Origin: Silene latifolia
Lineage: Eukaryota; Streptophyta; Magnoliopsida; Caryophyllales; Caryophyllaceae
Length of the DNA stretch: 64,000 bases
Direction: 5' to 3'
NCBI RefSeq assembly: GCF_048544455.1
Contig: NC_133537.1
Coordinates: forward strand, 14,259,541 to 14,323,540
Below are positions 22,653-33,937 of this stretch, in pieces (the first letter of the stretch is position 1; every line of letters starts with the position of its first letter). The notes under the pieces are model-generated. The model saw only the letters and a list, made by a program, of their open reading frames with translations. It made no database searches and was not told where the DNA came from. Both the position numbers and the translations under genes were made by a program.

Positions 22653-25121
22653 TTATTAGATAAGAATATTAGAGAATTTAATAATTATATTATTGGTATT
22701 TAACTCCATTTGAAATTTAATTATAAAATTTACTATTAGTAATTTTGTATTAGGAGCTAGAAAAGAGATTGTTCAACACTTTTACTCCGTATAAGATTGT
22801 CGGTTTTACTGAAATTATTTTATATTAACTTTGTTTTAAGAAAACATTGTTTCTAATTATATCACTATATCCACTAAAGGCGTTATATAAACAATTAAAA
22901 AAAAAAGTAACCAAAATTTAAGTTTTCATATAGTATGGAGCAAAGATGGATATTAAGTTAAAGTGTAAAAAAAATATCATAAGTAAGTTTTTCTTTTTAG
23001 AAGTAATAACAATTTATGATACTCTCAACCCGTAGTACGTTATTATCAAAAGATAGAATAATAGAATTAATTAGAAAATGTTTCCTAAAAAAATGTTCTT
23101 GGTCATAATGTTTAGTTTTAAAAATAATAATAGTAAAATATTTATACCACATTGTACATATAATTAGTGCAATTTCATGCATATAACAAAATAAGAATAT
23201 CCCGTAATATGTCTGCAAGTTAAAAGAATATTATTCCCTTTTTTAAATGGCAGAGAATTATTTATTGACTTATTGTATGAAATTAATCAGTATGGTTCAT
23301 TTGTAGTCTTGTAGATATGATATTATGAAGTCCATTAATAGCTTAAGTCGAAATTAATCAGGATGGCCCAGTTGTAGATATGGTGTTCTGAAGCCCATTT
23401 ATAGCCTAATTCATTTAGGCGGGAAAACTTTAGAATCTCTTATTCTTTTAGTTTAAGGGGGATGGGAGCTCATCAGGTACCTTATTCGATTTCAAGCCCA
23501 AACAATAAGAACACACCGCTTTTGCACGATTAGCCGATTTTTGGTCGAGCCTGGTTCATCGCATACCATCACCCTCAAATGTCCCTTCAATAGCAGTTCG
23601 ACTCAGGTTAAAATTCACAGATAAACCAGTCATGAATGAACTTTCTGTGACGCATACAATTCACCGTGCAAGAATGAACTTTCTAAACGTATACTTTCTG
23701 GAGCATACTCCGACATATTCTTGATCTGAAGCGTGCAAATCGGATTGCGCAGAAAGTATCCTGGTTCAGATGACAGTAACTTTCTTCCTGATCTGGAGCA
23801 TACTCCCTAATATTCTTGCACCGTGCAACAGTTCACAGATAATCCTCAAATTCCGCAGAATGTTTGCTCCAACTAATTCCTATCGCATACGACAAATCAC
23901 AGAATGTTCATTCTTGCACCAGTTCATAGTTTCTAGGAATTAGACACTTCCTCTCTTGTCCCTTCAATATCACATCACTAGGACACGTTCCTAGCTTCTC
24001 CTATCATTCCTTCAATTATCTATAAGATACGGCAGCACTGTTGCCATTTTCAAATTCCTTCTTGAACAGCTCAAGGTTCTTGACTACTCAGTAAACTGGA
24101 ATTCTTGAACCGCTTGAGGTTCTTGATCACTCAGTACACTGGAAAACCTGAAAATGAAGACACCCAGCTCTTAAATGTTACATTTGAAGAGGTCCTCCAC
24201 ATATTGAAATATTTGAAGACGACCATCTGTCTACAGCCACTTATATCGAAAACCGATAACACAGCTACACAGGTACAATAATCAACTATTATTATTAATG
24301 ATACAAACAAATTGCCAAATATCTTATCTCCCCAGAAACATCCTGATTTGAAGTTCTAAGCATCGGCACAAAATTTTGAATAAAAGGTTGAGTATAAGTT
24401 ATTTACCTTTGTATCTCAACAATTGAACCACAGACCATTGCTTAGCGCTTAGCAATCACCTCCCTCTATTTCCATGGCCCTTCCACTGCCATAATTGAGC
24501 ATTCGCTGAATTATGTCCATTTTGAGATTCGGATGGTTACAATGCTCCAGCTGAATCATTATCTTGCGAATTGGGTTACTAGCTGTTTTATGAGCAGAAG
24601 CCTGTTATAAATCTCCTCTTGCTTTCACCATCAAGCCATGGCTTCACAGGAAAAAAAAAAAAAAAAAAAAAACACGAGGAAAACAAATTTTTGGGTTCTA
24701 GTTTGTCTCCCCTACAAACTCCCGACATTTAAATACAGGTTTCCCTCATCTAAATCAACATTTTCGAGCCTTTAAAATCTGACATTAAAAAAGCAGCTTA
24801 AAATCTCACCTGCCTCCCATTGAGGCTACTTATCCTTTTCCTAGAAGATCCCTCAAACTCGGAATACAGTAGTTCAAACTGTTCTCCTATATCCTAAGAA
24901 CAATGTTGAAGGTACAACAAATACCCAACAGTTTCAAATAAAAACAAAGGACTCATGTAACATACACAGTAAACGATTCAATCTGTTACTTTACGTATTC
25001 AAACGCAAATAAACCTACATAGACTCCCACAAGGCATCATCAAGTTTAATAAAGATCAAACATTCATAACACGGTTCATTATTTCACCTCAAGCGAAGTT
25101 ATTGTGATGCTGCGTAATTAC
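22653..25121. other. Anonymous AT-rich intergenic DNA
   Basis: The first part (to about 23460) is probably the Helitron body. The rest has dispersed repeats (23640-24100 shares pieces with 19225-19310, and internally repeats TGAACTTTCT and GGAGCATACTCC) and a run of A at 24650-24672. No gene is recognised. Confidence 0.35.
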
Positions 25122-25123
25122 TA

Positions 25124-25331
25124 CTCCCTCCGTCCCGGTCATTTGTTGTCCTTTGGTTTTGGCACAAAGACCAAGAAAAGGGGATTAGGCCAATTACTAA
25201 ATGACAAGTGGATTAAATTGAGGGTGAATGATCAAATTACTAATCAAATTCATTCTTAAAATAGAAATGACAACAAATGACTGAGACATCCCAAAATGGA
25301 AAAGGACAACAAATGACCGGGACAGAGGGAG
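25124..25331. mobile_element. Stowaway MITE, TSD TA
   Basis: CTCCCTCCGTCCCGGTCATTT at the left and AAATGACCGGGACAGAGGGAG at the right are near-perfect inverted repeats, flanked by TA on both sides. It is 208 bp, typical of Tc1/mariner-related Stowaway elements. A relative of it is the target of the copia insertion at 27890. Confidence 0.85.
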
Positions 25332-26019
25332 TAGTATTTTACACTATATCAGATTAATCCCTTCCGATAAGCCCAAATCATCTGATAGACTGATACATTT
25401 GAGGACTGCATAAAAAGGGAAGGATGAATCAAAATAACACTCGCGACAGTCGACACTGATTTAACTTTCCGACTGACTGCAAGACGTAGTAACATTTGTA
25501 GGGACAGTGCCAGCCATATAAGATCAAAAGTTGCTTAAGTTTACGCCAATCCATTTGTAAACAAACTTTTAAGTTTCTTTAGACAAAATAAACCATTTGC
25601 ATTTCTACTGCATTCCGATCCAATCCACCAAGGAAGACAGTGTCCTGATCACAATATTCAACAGAGTTCACTACTCAGTCATCTACTACTACTACTACAT
25701 GTGTAAAACTTGCGAAGCCAAATTCAAACATCTTAATCCAATAATATAAACAAACAAAAAGACTAACAGAAAAGGCAAATTCGAATCAAAATCCAGTCAT
25801 TCCATTGAAATTACTGACGAAATATAACAAGTCAGATATCAAACACCAGCAAGTTTGATCTTAAAATCAAATTAAAATGCGAAAATCGACACATTATATT
25901 GTAGAAGCCAATAGCCATTAGTATTAAGATGTTAATCGGATAATACAAACACCAGACAACGAAACCATAATTTTATCAACCTTAAACCAAAATCAAACAA
26001 CAAACCCTAATCAACAAAT
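25332..26019 (-). other. H2B downstream flank
   Basis: AT-rich DNA that includes the H2B 3' UTR at its right side. No other gene is seen. Confidence 0.4.
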
Positions 26020-26430
26020 CTAAGAGCTAGTAAACTTAGTAACAGCCTTAGTCCCTTCAGAAACCGCGTGCTTCGCCAATTCACCAGGAAGCACAAGTCT
26101 CACAGCAGTTTGAATCTCCCTGGAAGTAATAGTCGGCTTCTTGTTGTACCTGGCAAGCTTAGAAGATTCCTGAGCAAGCTTCTCGAAGATGTCGTTGATG
26201 AAGCTGTTCATGATGCTCATCGCCTTGCTGGAGATTCCGATATCGGGGTGAACTTGCTTCAGAACCTTGAAGATGTAGATCTTGTAGGTTTCCACACTTT
26301 TCTTCGTTCTCTTCTTCTTCTTGTCGATGGAACCAGCAGCTCCGGCTTCTTTTGGGAGTTTCTTTCCGGCTTTCGGCTTTTTCTCGGCTGGGGCTTTCTC
26401 GGCGGGTTTTTTCTCGGCTTTCGGCGCCAT
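26020..26430 (-). CDS. Histone H2B, intronless
   Basis: Core histone of 136 residues that pairs with H2A. The N-terminal tail is rich in KAEKKPAEK repeats. The fold begins at about residue 44 ([20 protein letters not shown]), continues through [20 protein letters not shown] and the [20 protein letters not shown] helix, and ends in AVTKFTSS, whose lysine is the conserved H2B mono-ubiquitination site. The length and single exon are normal for plant H2B. It converges on the H2A gene 8 kb away. The gene appears intact. Confidence 0.97.
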   Translation of the reverse strand: MAPKAEKKPAEKAPAEKKPKAGKKLPKEAGAAGSIDKKKKRTKKSVETYKIYIFKVLKQVHPDIGISSKAMSIMNSFINDIFEKLAQESSKLARYNKKPTITSREIQTAVRLVLPGELAKHAVSEGTKAVTKFTSS

Positions 26431-26523
26431 TTCTGTGAAGGAGAGTTTTACAGTGTTGGTGTTTTTGTAAATTGAGGGGTGAAGAGATTTGGTGGTGTTT
26501 GAATTGTGAAGGGAGATGAAGTG

Positions 26524-26588
26524 TTTATATAGGGAGTAGTGGTTGTTTCTGATTGGTGGATCTTGTGTTACACGGATCGATGATGTGG
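26524..26588 (-). promoter_or_regulatory. H2B promoter: TATA, CCAAT, Type I element
   Basis: On the minus strand: CCACATCATCGATCCGTG (26571-26588), CCAAT (26552-26556) and TATATAAA (26524-26531), about 95 bp above the ATG. The Type I-like element differs from that of the H2A gene by one base (CCACATCA versus CCACGTCA) and has the same octamer variant GATCCGTG. Confidence 0.8.
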
Positions 26589-26616
26589 CATTGTTACCAG
26601 ATGATTCGTTGAATTA

Positions 26617-26685
26617 GGATTGAGAATTGGGCCGGCGCTGTGAAGGATTGAGAATTGGGCCGGCGCTGTGAAGGATTGAGAATTG
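26617..26685. repeat. 28-bp tandem repeat upstream of H2B
   Basis: Units at 26617-26644 and 26645-26672 are identical and a third is truncated at 26685. Each has the core GAATTGGGCCGGCGCTGTGAA. It lies just beyond the Type I element. Confidence 0.9.
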
Positions 26686-26765
26686 TACCTAATATTTAAG
26701 GTCCATTTCATATTTTAAGTTTTTGGTCATGACTATTGACTCATGAGTCATGACCATCCTATGTC

Positions 26766-26830
26766 TCAATCATATCATATCATATCATATCATATCATCA
26801 TATCTATCTATCTATCTATCTATCTATTTA
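26766..26830. repeat. CATAT and CTAT microsatellites
   Basis: Six CATAT-type units (26770-26800) followed by seven ATCT units (26802-26826). Confidence 0.9.
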
Positions 26831-26834
26831 TCAA

Positions 26835-26852
26835 TCTATATTATTAAAGAAG
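26835..26852 (+). mobile_element. Helitron 5' end candidate
   Basis: TCTATATTATTAAAGAAG preceded by A is the classic 5' start of plant Helitrons (TC plus an AT-rich TATTAAA segment). No convincing hairpin plus CTAG end was found downstream before the copia insertion at 27890. Confidence 0.5.
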
Positions 26853-26910
26853 TTTTTTTCGAACGTTTATAGAGTCTCCAACATTGCCGAAACACTTAAA
26901 TAATTTTTCA

Positions 26911-27136
26911 AAGTAATTTTTATCTATTAAATTCCACTTTGTTACTAAGATAGAGTCTCATTTTTAGGATAGAGTTTTAATTTTTAAAGTAATTTTTATC
27001 TATTAAATTCCACTTTGTTACTAAGATAGAGTTTCATTTTTAGGATAGAGTTTTAATTTTTAAAATAATTTTTATTTATTAAATTTCACTTTGTTACTAA
27101 GATAGTTTCATTTTTAGGATATAGTTTTATTAATGA
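26911..27136. repeat. 76-bp tandem repeat, three copies
   Basis: The phrase TAATTTTTATYTATTAAATT, CACTTTGTTACTAAGATAG and TTTTTAGGATAGAGTTTTAA repeats three times with a 76-bp period, directly after the Helitron 5' end candidate. Confidence 0.85.
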
Positions 27137-27845
27137 ATTGTTTGTTTGTAAAAATTATGGTTGACTATCAACGTTCAAATTAAATTGCCTACACTTCACG
27201 TGAAGGGTTCAATGTCCTACTTTCACATTAACTCTCTCAGTCTCCACTATATATAGTCATATGGCGTGTGTACCAAAAAAAAAATATAGTCATATGGGAC
27301 AACAAAATACACTACTTAATCATTGCAAATTTAGTGGTTTTATTTTTATTATTAGTTGCATTATTTTGTATAAGAAGAGGTTGTCAATAATAGACTATTT
27401 TATTTTGATATTTATCATCGATTGTCCTGATTTATTAGGTTTGAATTGTCATTTAATTGTTAATGTTGTTTATATCTAATATTCAATAGTTTCATCTTTG
27501 CATATTCTATACATTTAGCCTATAGTTATGATTTGTTAGAGCTTTACTTTTGTGTTGGTGTTTTGTTAAACACAAATTTTTATCTAAGGCTGGCTTTTCG
27601 GTCGTATTTTTAAGACGGGTCAAATATTATAGGTAAGACAAAAAGAAGGATCCTAGGGACTAGCAAAATAATATTCATATCTATTAAATAGGGTAGTATT
27701 TAACCCGTGTTATTTTTAACACTGATAAAAAGAGACAAATTGGTTGTTAAATAAACTCACTCTTTAATGCTTTCTTATATAGATTAGATCAGAGCAACAT
27801 ATAATTTGCAATGCCTAATGGAGCATACATTTGTTTGTATTTGCA
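27137..27845. other. Anonymous AT-rich spacer
   Basis: No gene or clear repeat. A plus frame of 72 codons at 27261 is AT-rich and unlike any known protein. Confidence 0.35.
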
Positions 27846-27848
27846 TAG

Positions 27849-27894
27849 AAAGACAAATAAGTGACTGAGATATCCCAAAATAGAATAGAAAAAC
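27849..27894. mobile_element. Left piece of a Stowaway MITE split by the copia element
   Basis: AGACAAATAAGTGACTGAGATATCCCAAAATAGAATAG matches the right half of the MITE at 25124-25331 (ACAACAAATGACTGAGACATCCCAAAATGGAA). The match continues beyond the 22.7-kb insertion at 50632-50660. Confidence 0.6.
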
Positions 27895-28711
27895 TGTTGG
27901 AAGTGATGCCTATGAAAAGGCATAATTCTCATGTTTGAGAATTGTGTTTGTCCCACATCGGTGGGAAACACCAACTCTTTCACCTTTATATGGGCTCTTA
28001 TCCATTGTATGGATAAGAGATTGGTCCAAGGTGGGTTTTGTGTGTGTTTGTTGGGCCAGTGGGTTTGGGTCCAACACACACACGCGCGCGCGCCGGCGCG
28101 GCCCGGCCGAAGCTCAGGCTCGGGCTCGGGTAGAGCCCCTGCGGGGCGGGCCAAAGGCCCTGTTTTACCTTTTTGGGCCATTTGCGTTTTGAGAGTTTTT
28201 GGGCCGAGTTTATTTGTGTTGTTGTCCAGGTACATCCTGTTGCTGATGCGGGTTGAATGAGTCAGTCAACACTGTTAGTGGGTGAGAAGTTTACTCCCCA
28301 CTTTCAGTCATTGACTGCTGCGTTTTAGGGGTTGGTTTTATGGCTCTCTTCTGCTATAAATACCGAGGTCTTCCTGTCAGTTCAACACACAACATAAACT
28401 CTCTTCTCTCTTCTGTTCTCAAACATCTTCCTCTCTAATATATTTTTCTGGGTTCAGCTCTAAGTCCGTTCCAGGTCTTACAAACTCGAGTGGGCGAGTT
28501 TGTGAGACAGCAGTAGTGTAATCCTTGGGGACTACCGGTCGTTCTTTCGATCGCCACCACGGCCGCACCAGGAGAAATAGTTTTTAAGGCAAACGGTTCG
28601 TCACCGTGTCACTACCTTTCCTCGTCGGTATTTCGATCTTTGGCATTTATTTCGTCACTGCATTTTTATTCCTTTCGTAATTCTTTGCTGCTACAGAATT
28701 TACGAACAACA
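27895..28711 (+). repeat. Copia 5' LTR
   Basis: 817 bp, TG to CA. It carries a CpG-rich palindromic block (28079-28155), TATAAATA at 28355-28362 and a leader. Open frames inside it on both strands are LTR artefacts. No standard TGG-type primer site is visible right after it. Confidence 0.9.
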
Positions 28712-28742
28712 ATTTAAAAACTATTTAATTAGTGCAGTAGCC

Positions 28743-29640
28743 ATGTCTGTTATTTGGAAAATTGTACCTGATATTTCGAAAATTGAGCAATTAGATGGTC
28801 GAATTATAAGCGTTGGTCCTAAAGCTGTTGATGTTTTTGAAAATTTGGAAATTGAATATGTATTATTTAATGACCCGCCAAAACCTATTGTTCCGTCTGA
28901 TGCTGAGACTACCCCTCCTGCGGCTAAGACAGTTAAGTCAAATGAAGATGAAATTGCTAAATTTGTTAAGGACAACAAAACTGCTAGGTGTCACATACTT
29001 AATAACATGATTAACCCATTTGTTCGATTTATTTGCCGATAATAAATCGGCTAAAGTCATTTGGGAGTCCTTATCGAAAAAATATGGGGGTGATGAAGTC
29101 GGGAAAAAGAAATATGTTGTGGGTAAGTGGCTGCAATTTAAGATGGTGGATGGGAAGTCCATTATGGAACAGGTTCATGTCTATGAAAACTTGTGTGCTG
29201 ATATTGTTAGTGAGGGCATGAAATTAGACGACCTTTTTGTTGCTAATGTGCTATTAGAAAAATTCCCTCCCTCTTGGTCTGAGTATAGAAACCAACTAAA
29301 GCACAAAAAGAAAGACATGTCCCTTGTGGAACTTATCAGTCATATGAGGACCGAAGAGGCAAATCGCCTCAAAGACAACCCCATTTGTTTACCGGTCTGT
29401 GAATGCATCGTTCTTTCTTTGTCAAAGCTAATTTGGTTGAGTCCGGTGGTCCGTCAAATGTCGCTTTGAAAAGTTCAAGGGTAAGGGTAAGGCCAAGGTT
29501 GGTCGGGGTAAGGGTAAAGGAAAGAAGATCGATCCAGGAAGTACACCAGGCGGTTGCAAAGATTCGAAGCCTAAGGGTCCTTTGGTTTGCTATGTTTGTG
29601 GGAAACCGGGTCACAAAGCCTACCAAAGGTAATCGATAAG
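28743..29640 (+). pseudogene. Copia gag, frameshifted
   Basis: The first part (from ATG 28743) and the second part (from about 29020) are in different frames. The second holds KSAKVIWESLSKKYGG and KKKYVVGKWLQFKM, the conserved UBN2-type gag region. Near 29590 a CCHC zinc knuckle begins CYVCGKPGHKAYQ but its last Cys is lost and a stop follows. At least two frameshifts make it inactive. Confidence 0.8.
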
Positions 29641-29822
29641 AAGATGCCAAGTGAAGCCAATCTTTGTGGACTGATGATGTCATTTCTTTGTGGTTGTTGA
29701 AGCTAATCCGGTGGGTAATCTTTCTGAATGGGTCTTGATATCTTGGCGCTTCCAGACACCTCTGTCTTTGATAAGGAGTTATTTCTTGAGTTCGAGGAGA
29801 TAGCGATGGGGAATGCGTCTAC

Positions 29823-32219
29823 ATGGGTAATTCTTCAACCGCAAAGATCACGAGGCAAAGGCAAGATCTTTCTCAAACTTACCTCGGGAAAACACTTGCC
29901 CTTAATAATGTTTTATTTGTACCTACATTGCGTCGAAACCCCGTGTCTGGTGCCTTGTTAAACAAAGCTGGCTTGAAACTTGTTTTTGAGGCTGACAAGG
30001 TTGTAATGTCGCGCAATGGGGAATTTGTGGGCAAGGGTTATCTGTCTGGGGGTCTTTTTGTATTGAACACTGATTCTGTTTTTAATAATATTGCATCTAT
30101 CGCTTATATCGAGTCTATTGATGTTTGGCATGGTAGATTAGGTCATGTGAATGTTGACTACATTAAAAAACTTAGAATTATGAGTTTAATTCCGGGTTTA
30201 TCGAGTCAAGAATTCTCTAAATGTGGTAGCTGCGTTGAGGCTAAATTCACAAAGAAACCTAGTAAACCTGTGACAACTAGGACTACGAGTCTTCTTGAGT
30301 TAATTCACACTGACCTAGCTGACTTCAAAAATGTTGCAAGTAGAGGTGGCAAGAATTATTATGTGACTTTTATAGACGACTGTTCAAGGTACACCCGTGT
30401 TTATCTGCTTAAGACTAAAGATGAAGCAGAACAATCGTTTATAAACTTTAAAAATGAGGTCGAAAATCAACTCGACAGAAAGATTAAAAGGGTAAGGTCT
30501 GATAGAGGTGGTGAGTATAAATCCAGTTATTTAGCAGACTTTTGTGCTGCAAATGGTTTAATACATGAAACTAGTCCACCTTATTTACCCCAATCCAATG
30601 GTGTAGCTGAACGTAAAAATAGAACTTTAAAAGAGATGATGAATGCTATGCTTTTAAGTTCTGGCCTATCTGACGATATGTGGGGGGAAGCAATTCTTTC
30701 TGCTTGTCACATTCTTAACCGTGTACCTCATAAGAAAATTGACAAGACACCCTACGAGATTTGGAAGGGCTATCCTCCTAACCTAAGTTACCTTAGAGTG
30801 TGGGGGTGTTTGGCTAAAGTGGGTTTACCTGACTTTAGGAGACCTACCGTTGGACCTAAGACCTATGATTGTGTTTTTATAGGTTATGCTCGAAATAGCT
30901 CTGCTTATAGATTTATGTCTTTGAGTGACCGTTCTATATCTGAGGCTAGAGATGCCGAATTTTTTGAGCATGTTTTCCCTTTTCAGAAAAATGTTGTTTC
31001 ATCTACTTCCTTACCTGTTGCATCTGTTGATATGTCTTCTCATGCTAGTTGTAGTAGCACTCCTATTGATCATGTTGTTGAACCTAGGAGGAGTAAAAGA
31101 CCTAGATGTCCAAAGGATTATAGTGATTATGTTACAACACATTTATCTGAATATGAATACTCTGTTTGTGCAAGTGATGAGTTTGTTTCAGCTTTTTTAA
31201 TAGAGGATGACCCAAAAACTTATAGTGAGGCAATGAAATCTATTGATGCTAATTTTTGGAAAGATGCTATTAAAAGTGAACTTGATTCTATTGTTTCTAA
31301 TCAGACTTGGGAGTTGACTGATTTACCTAAAGGTAGTAAACCCATTACGAGTAAATGGATCTTTAAAAAGAAAATAAGACCTGACGGTACAATAGAAAGG
31401 TTCAAAGCTAGACTTGTAGTTAGAGGCTTTACACAAAAGAAGGGCATTGATTTTTTTGATACCTATTCTCCTGTGACCAAAATTTCGACTATAAGAACTC
31501 TTGTCGCTTTAGCTGCTATTCATAACCTTATTATACATCAAATGGATGTTAAAACTGCTTTTTTGAATGGTGAGCTAAAGGAAGAGATCTACATGTCGCA
31601 ACCTGAAGGGTTTGTGGTTAAGGGTCAAGAGAATAAAGCGTGTAAACTGAACAAGTCACTTTATGGACTGAAACAAGCACCCAAACAGTGGTATGAGAAA
31701 TTCAACAACACTTTGATGAGTAATGGCTTTATGATTAACAATTCTGATTCATGTGTTTACTCCAAAGTGATAGAATCTGATTGCGTTATTATATGCCTAT
31801 ATGTGGATGACATGCTTATTTTTGGTAATAATTTAGATGTGATAATTAAAACCAAAGAATTTCTGTCATCACACTTTGAGATGAAGGACTTAGGAGAAGC
31901 TGATGTTATCCTAGGAGTTAAGGTTATCCGAAACTCCAATGGAATTTCTTTGAGTCAATCTCATTATGTTGAAAAAGTGTTGAAAAAGTTTAACTGTTTT
32001 GATGTTGTGCCTGCTAGAACACCCTATGACTCTAGTATACATTTGAGTAAAAACTTGGGTAACAGTGTTTCCCAAGAAGAGTATGCTAAAATCCTAGGGA
32101 GTGTGATGTTTCTTATGAATGTACTCGACCGAGATATTGCATATGCGCAGTTAGTAGATCGAGTCGTTATACTCATAACCCTGGTAATGAACATTGGAAT
32201 GCTCTTCGTCGTTTGCTAA
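29823..32219 (+). CDS. Copia pol: protease remnant, integrase, reverse transcriptase
   Basis: Open frame of 798 residues, cut off at its 3' side by a frameshift. In order: the end of the protease and linker ([13 protein letters not shown]), the GAG-pre-integrase zinc region (WHGRLGHVN with CGSC, about residues 100-140), the integrase core with catalytic D (HTDLADF), D (VRSDRGGEY) and E (GVAERKNRT), then the reverse transcriptase (from about residue 465) with [12 protein letters not shown] and YVDDMLIF, where the DD is the catalytic pair. The frame shifts near 32145 just before the RNase H. The protease catalytic region upstream is broken. Confidence 0.9.
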   Translation: MGNSSTAKITRQRQDLSQTYLGKTLALNNVLFVPTLRRNPVSGALLNKAGLKLVFEADKVVMSRNGEFVGKGYLSGGLFVLNTDSVFNNIASIAYIESIDVWHGRLGHVNVDYIKKLRIMSLIPGLSSQEFSKCGSCVEAKFTKKPSKPVTTRTTSLLELIHTDLADFKNVASRGGKNYYVTFIDDCSRYTRVYLLKTKDEAEQSFINFKNEVENQLDRKIKRVRSDRGGEYKSSYLADFCAANGLIHETSPPYLPQSNGVAERKNRTLKEMMNAMLLSSGLSDDMWGEAILSACHILNRVPHKKIDKTPYEIWKGYPPNLSYLRVWGCLAKVGLPDFRRPTVGPKTYDCVFIGYARNSSAYRFMSLSDRSISEARDAEFFEHVFPFQKNVVSSTSLPVASVDMSSHASCSSTPIDHVVEPRRSKRPRCPKDYSDYVTTHLSEYEYSVCASDEFVSAFLIEDDPKTYSEAMKSIDANFWKDAIKSELDSIVSNQTWELTDLPKGSKPITSKWIFKKKIRPDGTIERFKARLVVRGFTQKKGIDFFDTYSPVTKISTIRTLVALAAIHNLIIHQMDVKTAFLNGELKEEIYMSQPEGFVVKGQENKACKLNKSLYGLKQAPKQWYEKFNNTLMSNGFMINNSDSCVYSKVIESDCVIICLYVDDMLIFGNNLDVIIKTKEFLSSHFEMKDLGEADVILGVKVIRNSNGISLSQSHYVEKVLKKFNCFDVVPARTPYDSSIHLSKNLGNSVSQEEYAKILGSVMFLMNVLDRDIAYAQLVDRVVILITLVMNIGMLFVVC

Positions 32220-32741
32220 AATACCTAAGAGGAACAGTTGATCTGTGTTTGCATTATGGTAAATTTCCGCTTTGTGTTAGAAGGATATTGTGATGCAAAC
32301 CGGGTTGCAGTGTAACGATGAGATTTGTTCTACTAGTGGTTATGTCTTCACCATGGGTGGAGGTGCTATATCATGGAAGTCTTCCAAACAGACTTGTATT
32401 GCACGCTCTACCATGGAGTCGGAGTTCATAGCTCTTGAGTTGGCAGGACAAGAAGCTGATTGGTTGAAAAACCTATTGGTTGACGGCTGACACCGGTCTC
32501 CATGCTGTGTGACTCGAAAGATGCTATTGGCGTTGCAAAGAATAGTGTCTACAATTCGAAAAAGAGACACATGCGAATAAGGCACGCTGCAGTTAAACAA
32601 CTCCTTGGGAATGGAGTGATTACTGTGGACTATGTGAAGTCCGAAAGTAATCTTGCTGATCCCTTTACTAAGGGGTTGACTAAGAGATTAGTCGTTAATA
32701 CGTCGAGGGGAATGGGGCTTAGGTCCTTAAGTCAAGGTTGA
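32220..32741 (+). pseudogene. Copia RNase H, broken in three frames
   Basis: Pieces at about 32145-32285, 32290-32490 and 32502-32741 carry [27 protein letters not shown] and NLADPFTKGL, hallmarks of the copia RNase H. They are separated by frame changes and a stop near 32310. Confidence 0.85.
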
Positions 32742-33210
32742 GATTGACTAGGTCCAAAGTTTCATTCCTATGGCGTAGTATGATTCATAGCCTTTATGGT
32801 GGTGCGTTTGAGACGCACTTGATGAATTATACACCAGGTTGGACTTATGTCCTTAATGGCTCGTGTGAGAAGTGCTACTGAGAAGCACTTGAGCCACCTA
32901 CGTAGGTGTGATGATCCTAAGACTATGAGAAGTCTTGAGGTCACCCTATTAGTACCAAGGTAACGCATGAAGCACTAAAAGAGCGCGTTGCACTCTGAAA
33001 TCGCGGGACGGTCTTAATTAGAAGGTATGATATGTGTTGTGGGGGGTATCGACCGAAGCTCAGCTAGGAATTCAAATCGCAAGATATTCTCTAGCTGTAA
33101 GTAAGTTGTTTCCTCATTTCACTAAAGTATCAATTCAAATCGAAAGGTATTGATACCTAAGTATCCAACCCTTCCTTTACCCAGAAATCTTTTAGTTCTT
33201 TTCTTCGCCA

Positions 33211-33222
33211 TCTGTGGGGGAT
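33211..33222 (+). promoter_or_regulatory. Copia polypurine tract
   Basis: TCTGTGGGGGAT directly precedes the 3' LTR start at 33223, the position of the plus-strand primer. The 470 bp between RNase H and this point hold no gene. Confidence 0.7.
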
Positions 33223-33937
33223 TGTTGGAAGTGATGCCTATGAAAAGGCATAATTCTCATGTTTGATAATTGTGTTTGTCCCACATCGGTGGGAAACACC
33301 AACTCTTTCACCTTTATATGGGCTCTTATCCATTGTATGGATAAGAGATTGGTCCAAGGTGGGTTTTGTGTGTGTTTGTTGGGCCAGTGGGTTTGGGTCC
33401 AACACACACACGCGCGCGCGCCGGCCCGGCCCGGCTCGAGCTCGGGCTTGGATTTGGGTTTGGGTAGAGCCCCTGCGGGGCGGGCCAAAGGCCCTGTTTT
33501 ACCTTTTTGGGCCATTTGCGTTTTGAGAGTTTTTGGGCCGAGTTTGTTTATGTTGTTGTCCAGGTACATCCTGTTGCTGATGCGGGTTGAATGAGTCAGT
33601 CAACACTGTTAGTGGGTGAGAAGTTTACTCCCCACTTTCAGTCATTGACTGCTGCGATTTAGGGGTCGGTTTTATGGCTCTCTTCTGCTATAAATACCGA
33701 GGTCTTCCTGTCAGTTCAACACACAACATAAACTCTCTTCTCTCTTCTGTTCTCAAACATCTTCCTCTCTAATATATTTTTCTGGGTTCAGCTCTAAGTC
33801 CGTTCCAGGTCTTACAAACTCGAGTGGGCGAGTTTGTGAGACAGCAGTAGTGTAATCCTTGGGGACTACCGGTCGTTGCTGATCGCCACCACGGTCGCAC
33901 CGGAGAAATAGTTTTTAAGGCAGCGGTTCCGTACCGT
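33223..33937 (+). repeat. Copia 3' LTR, left part
   Basis: First 715 bp of the 3' LTR, matching 27895-28600. TATAAATA at 33689-33696. Cut at 33937 by the Tat element, which duplicated ACCGT (33933-33937 and 50521-50525). Confidence 0.92.

Noticed and set aside
26617..26685. Short regularly spaced repeats considered as a CRISPR-like array
   Set aside because: Units are directly tandem without unique spacers and the genome is eukaryotic.
27931..28260. Open frames on both strands inside the copia LTRs (also 33192-33594)
   Set aside because: They lie in LTR promoter and leader sequence, mirror each other on the two strands, and match no protein.
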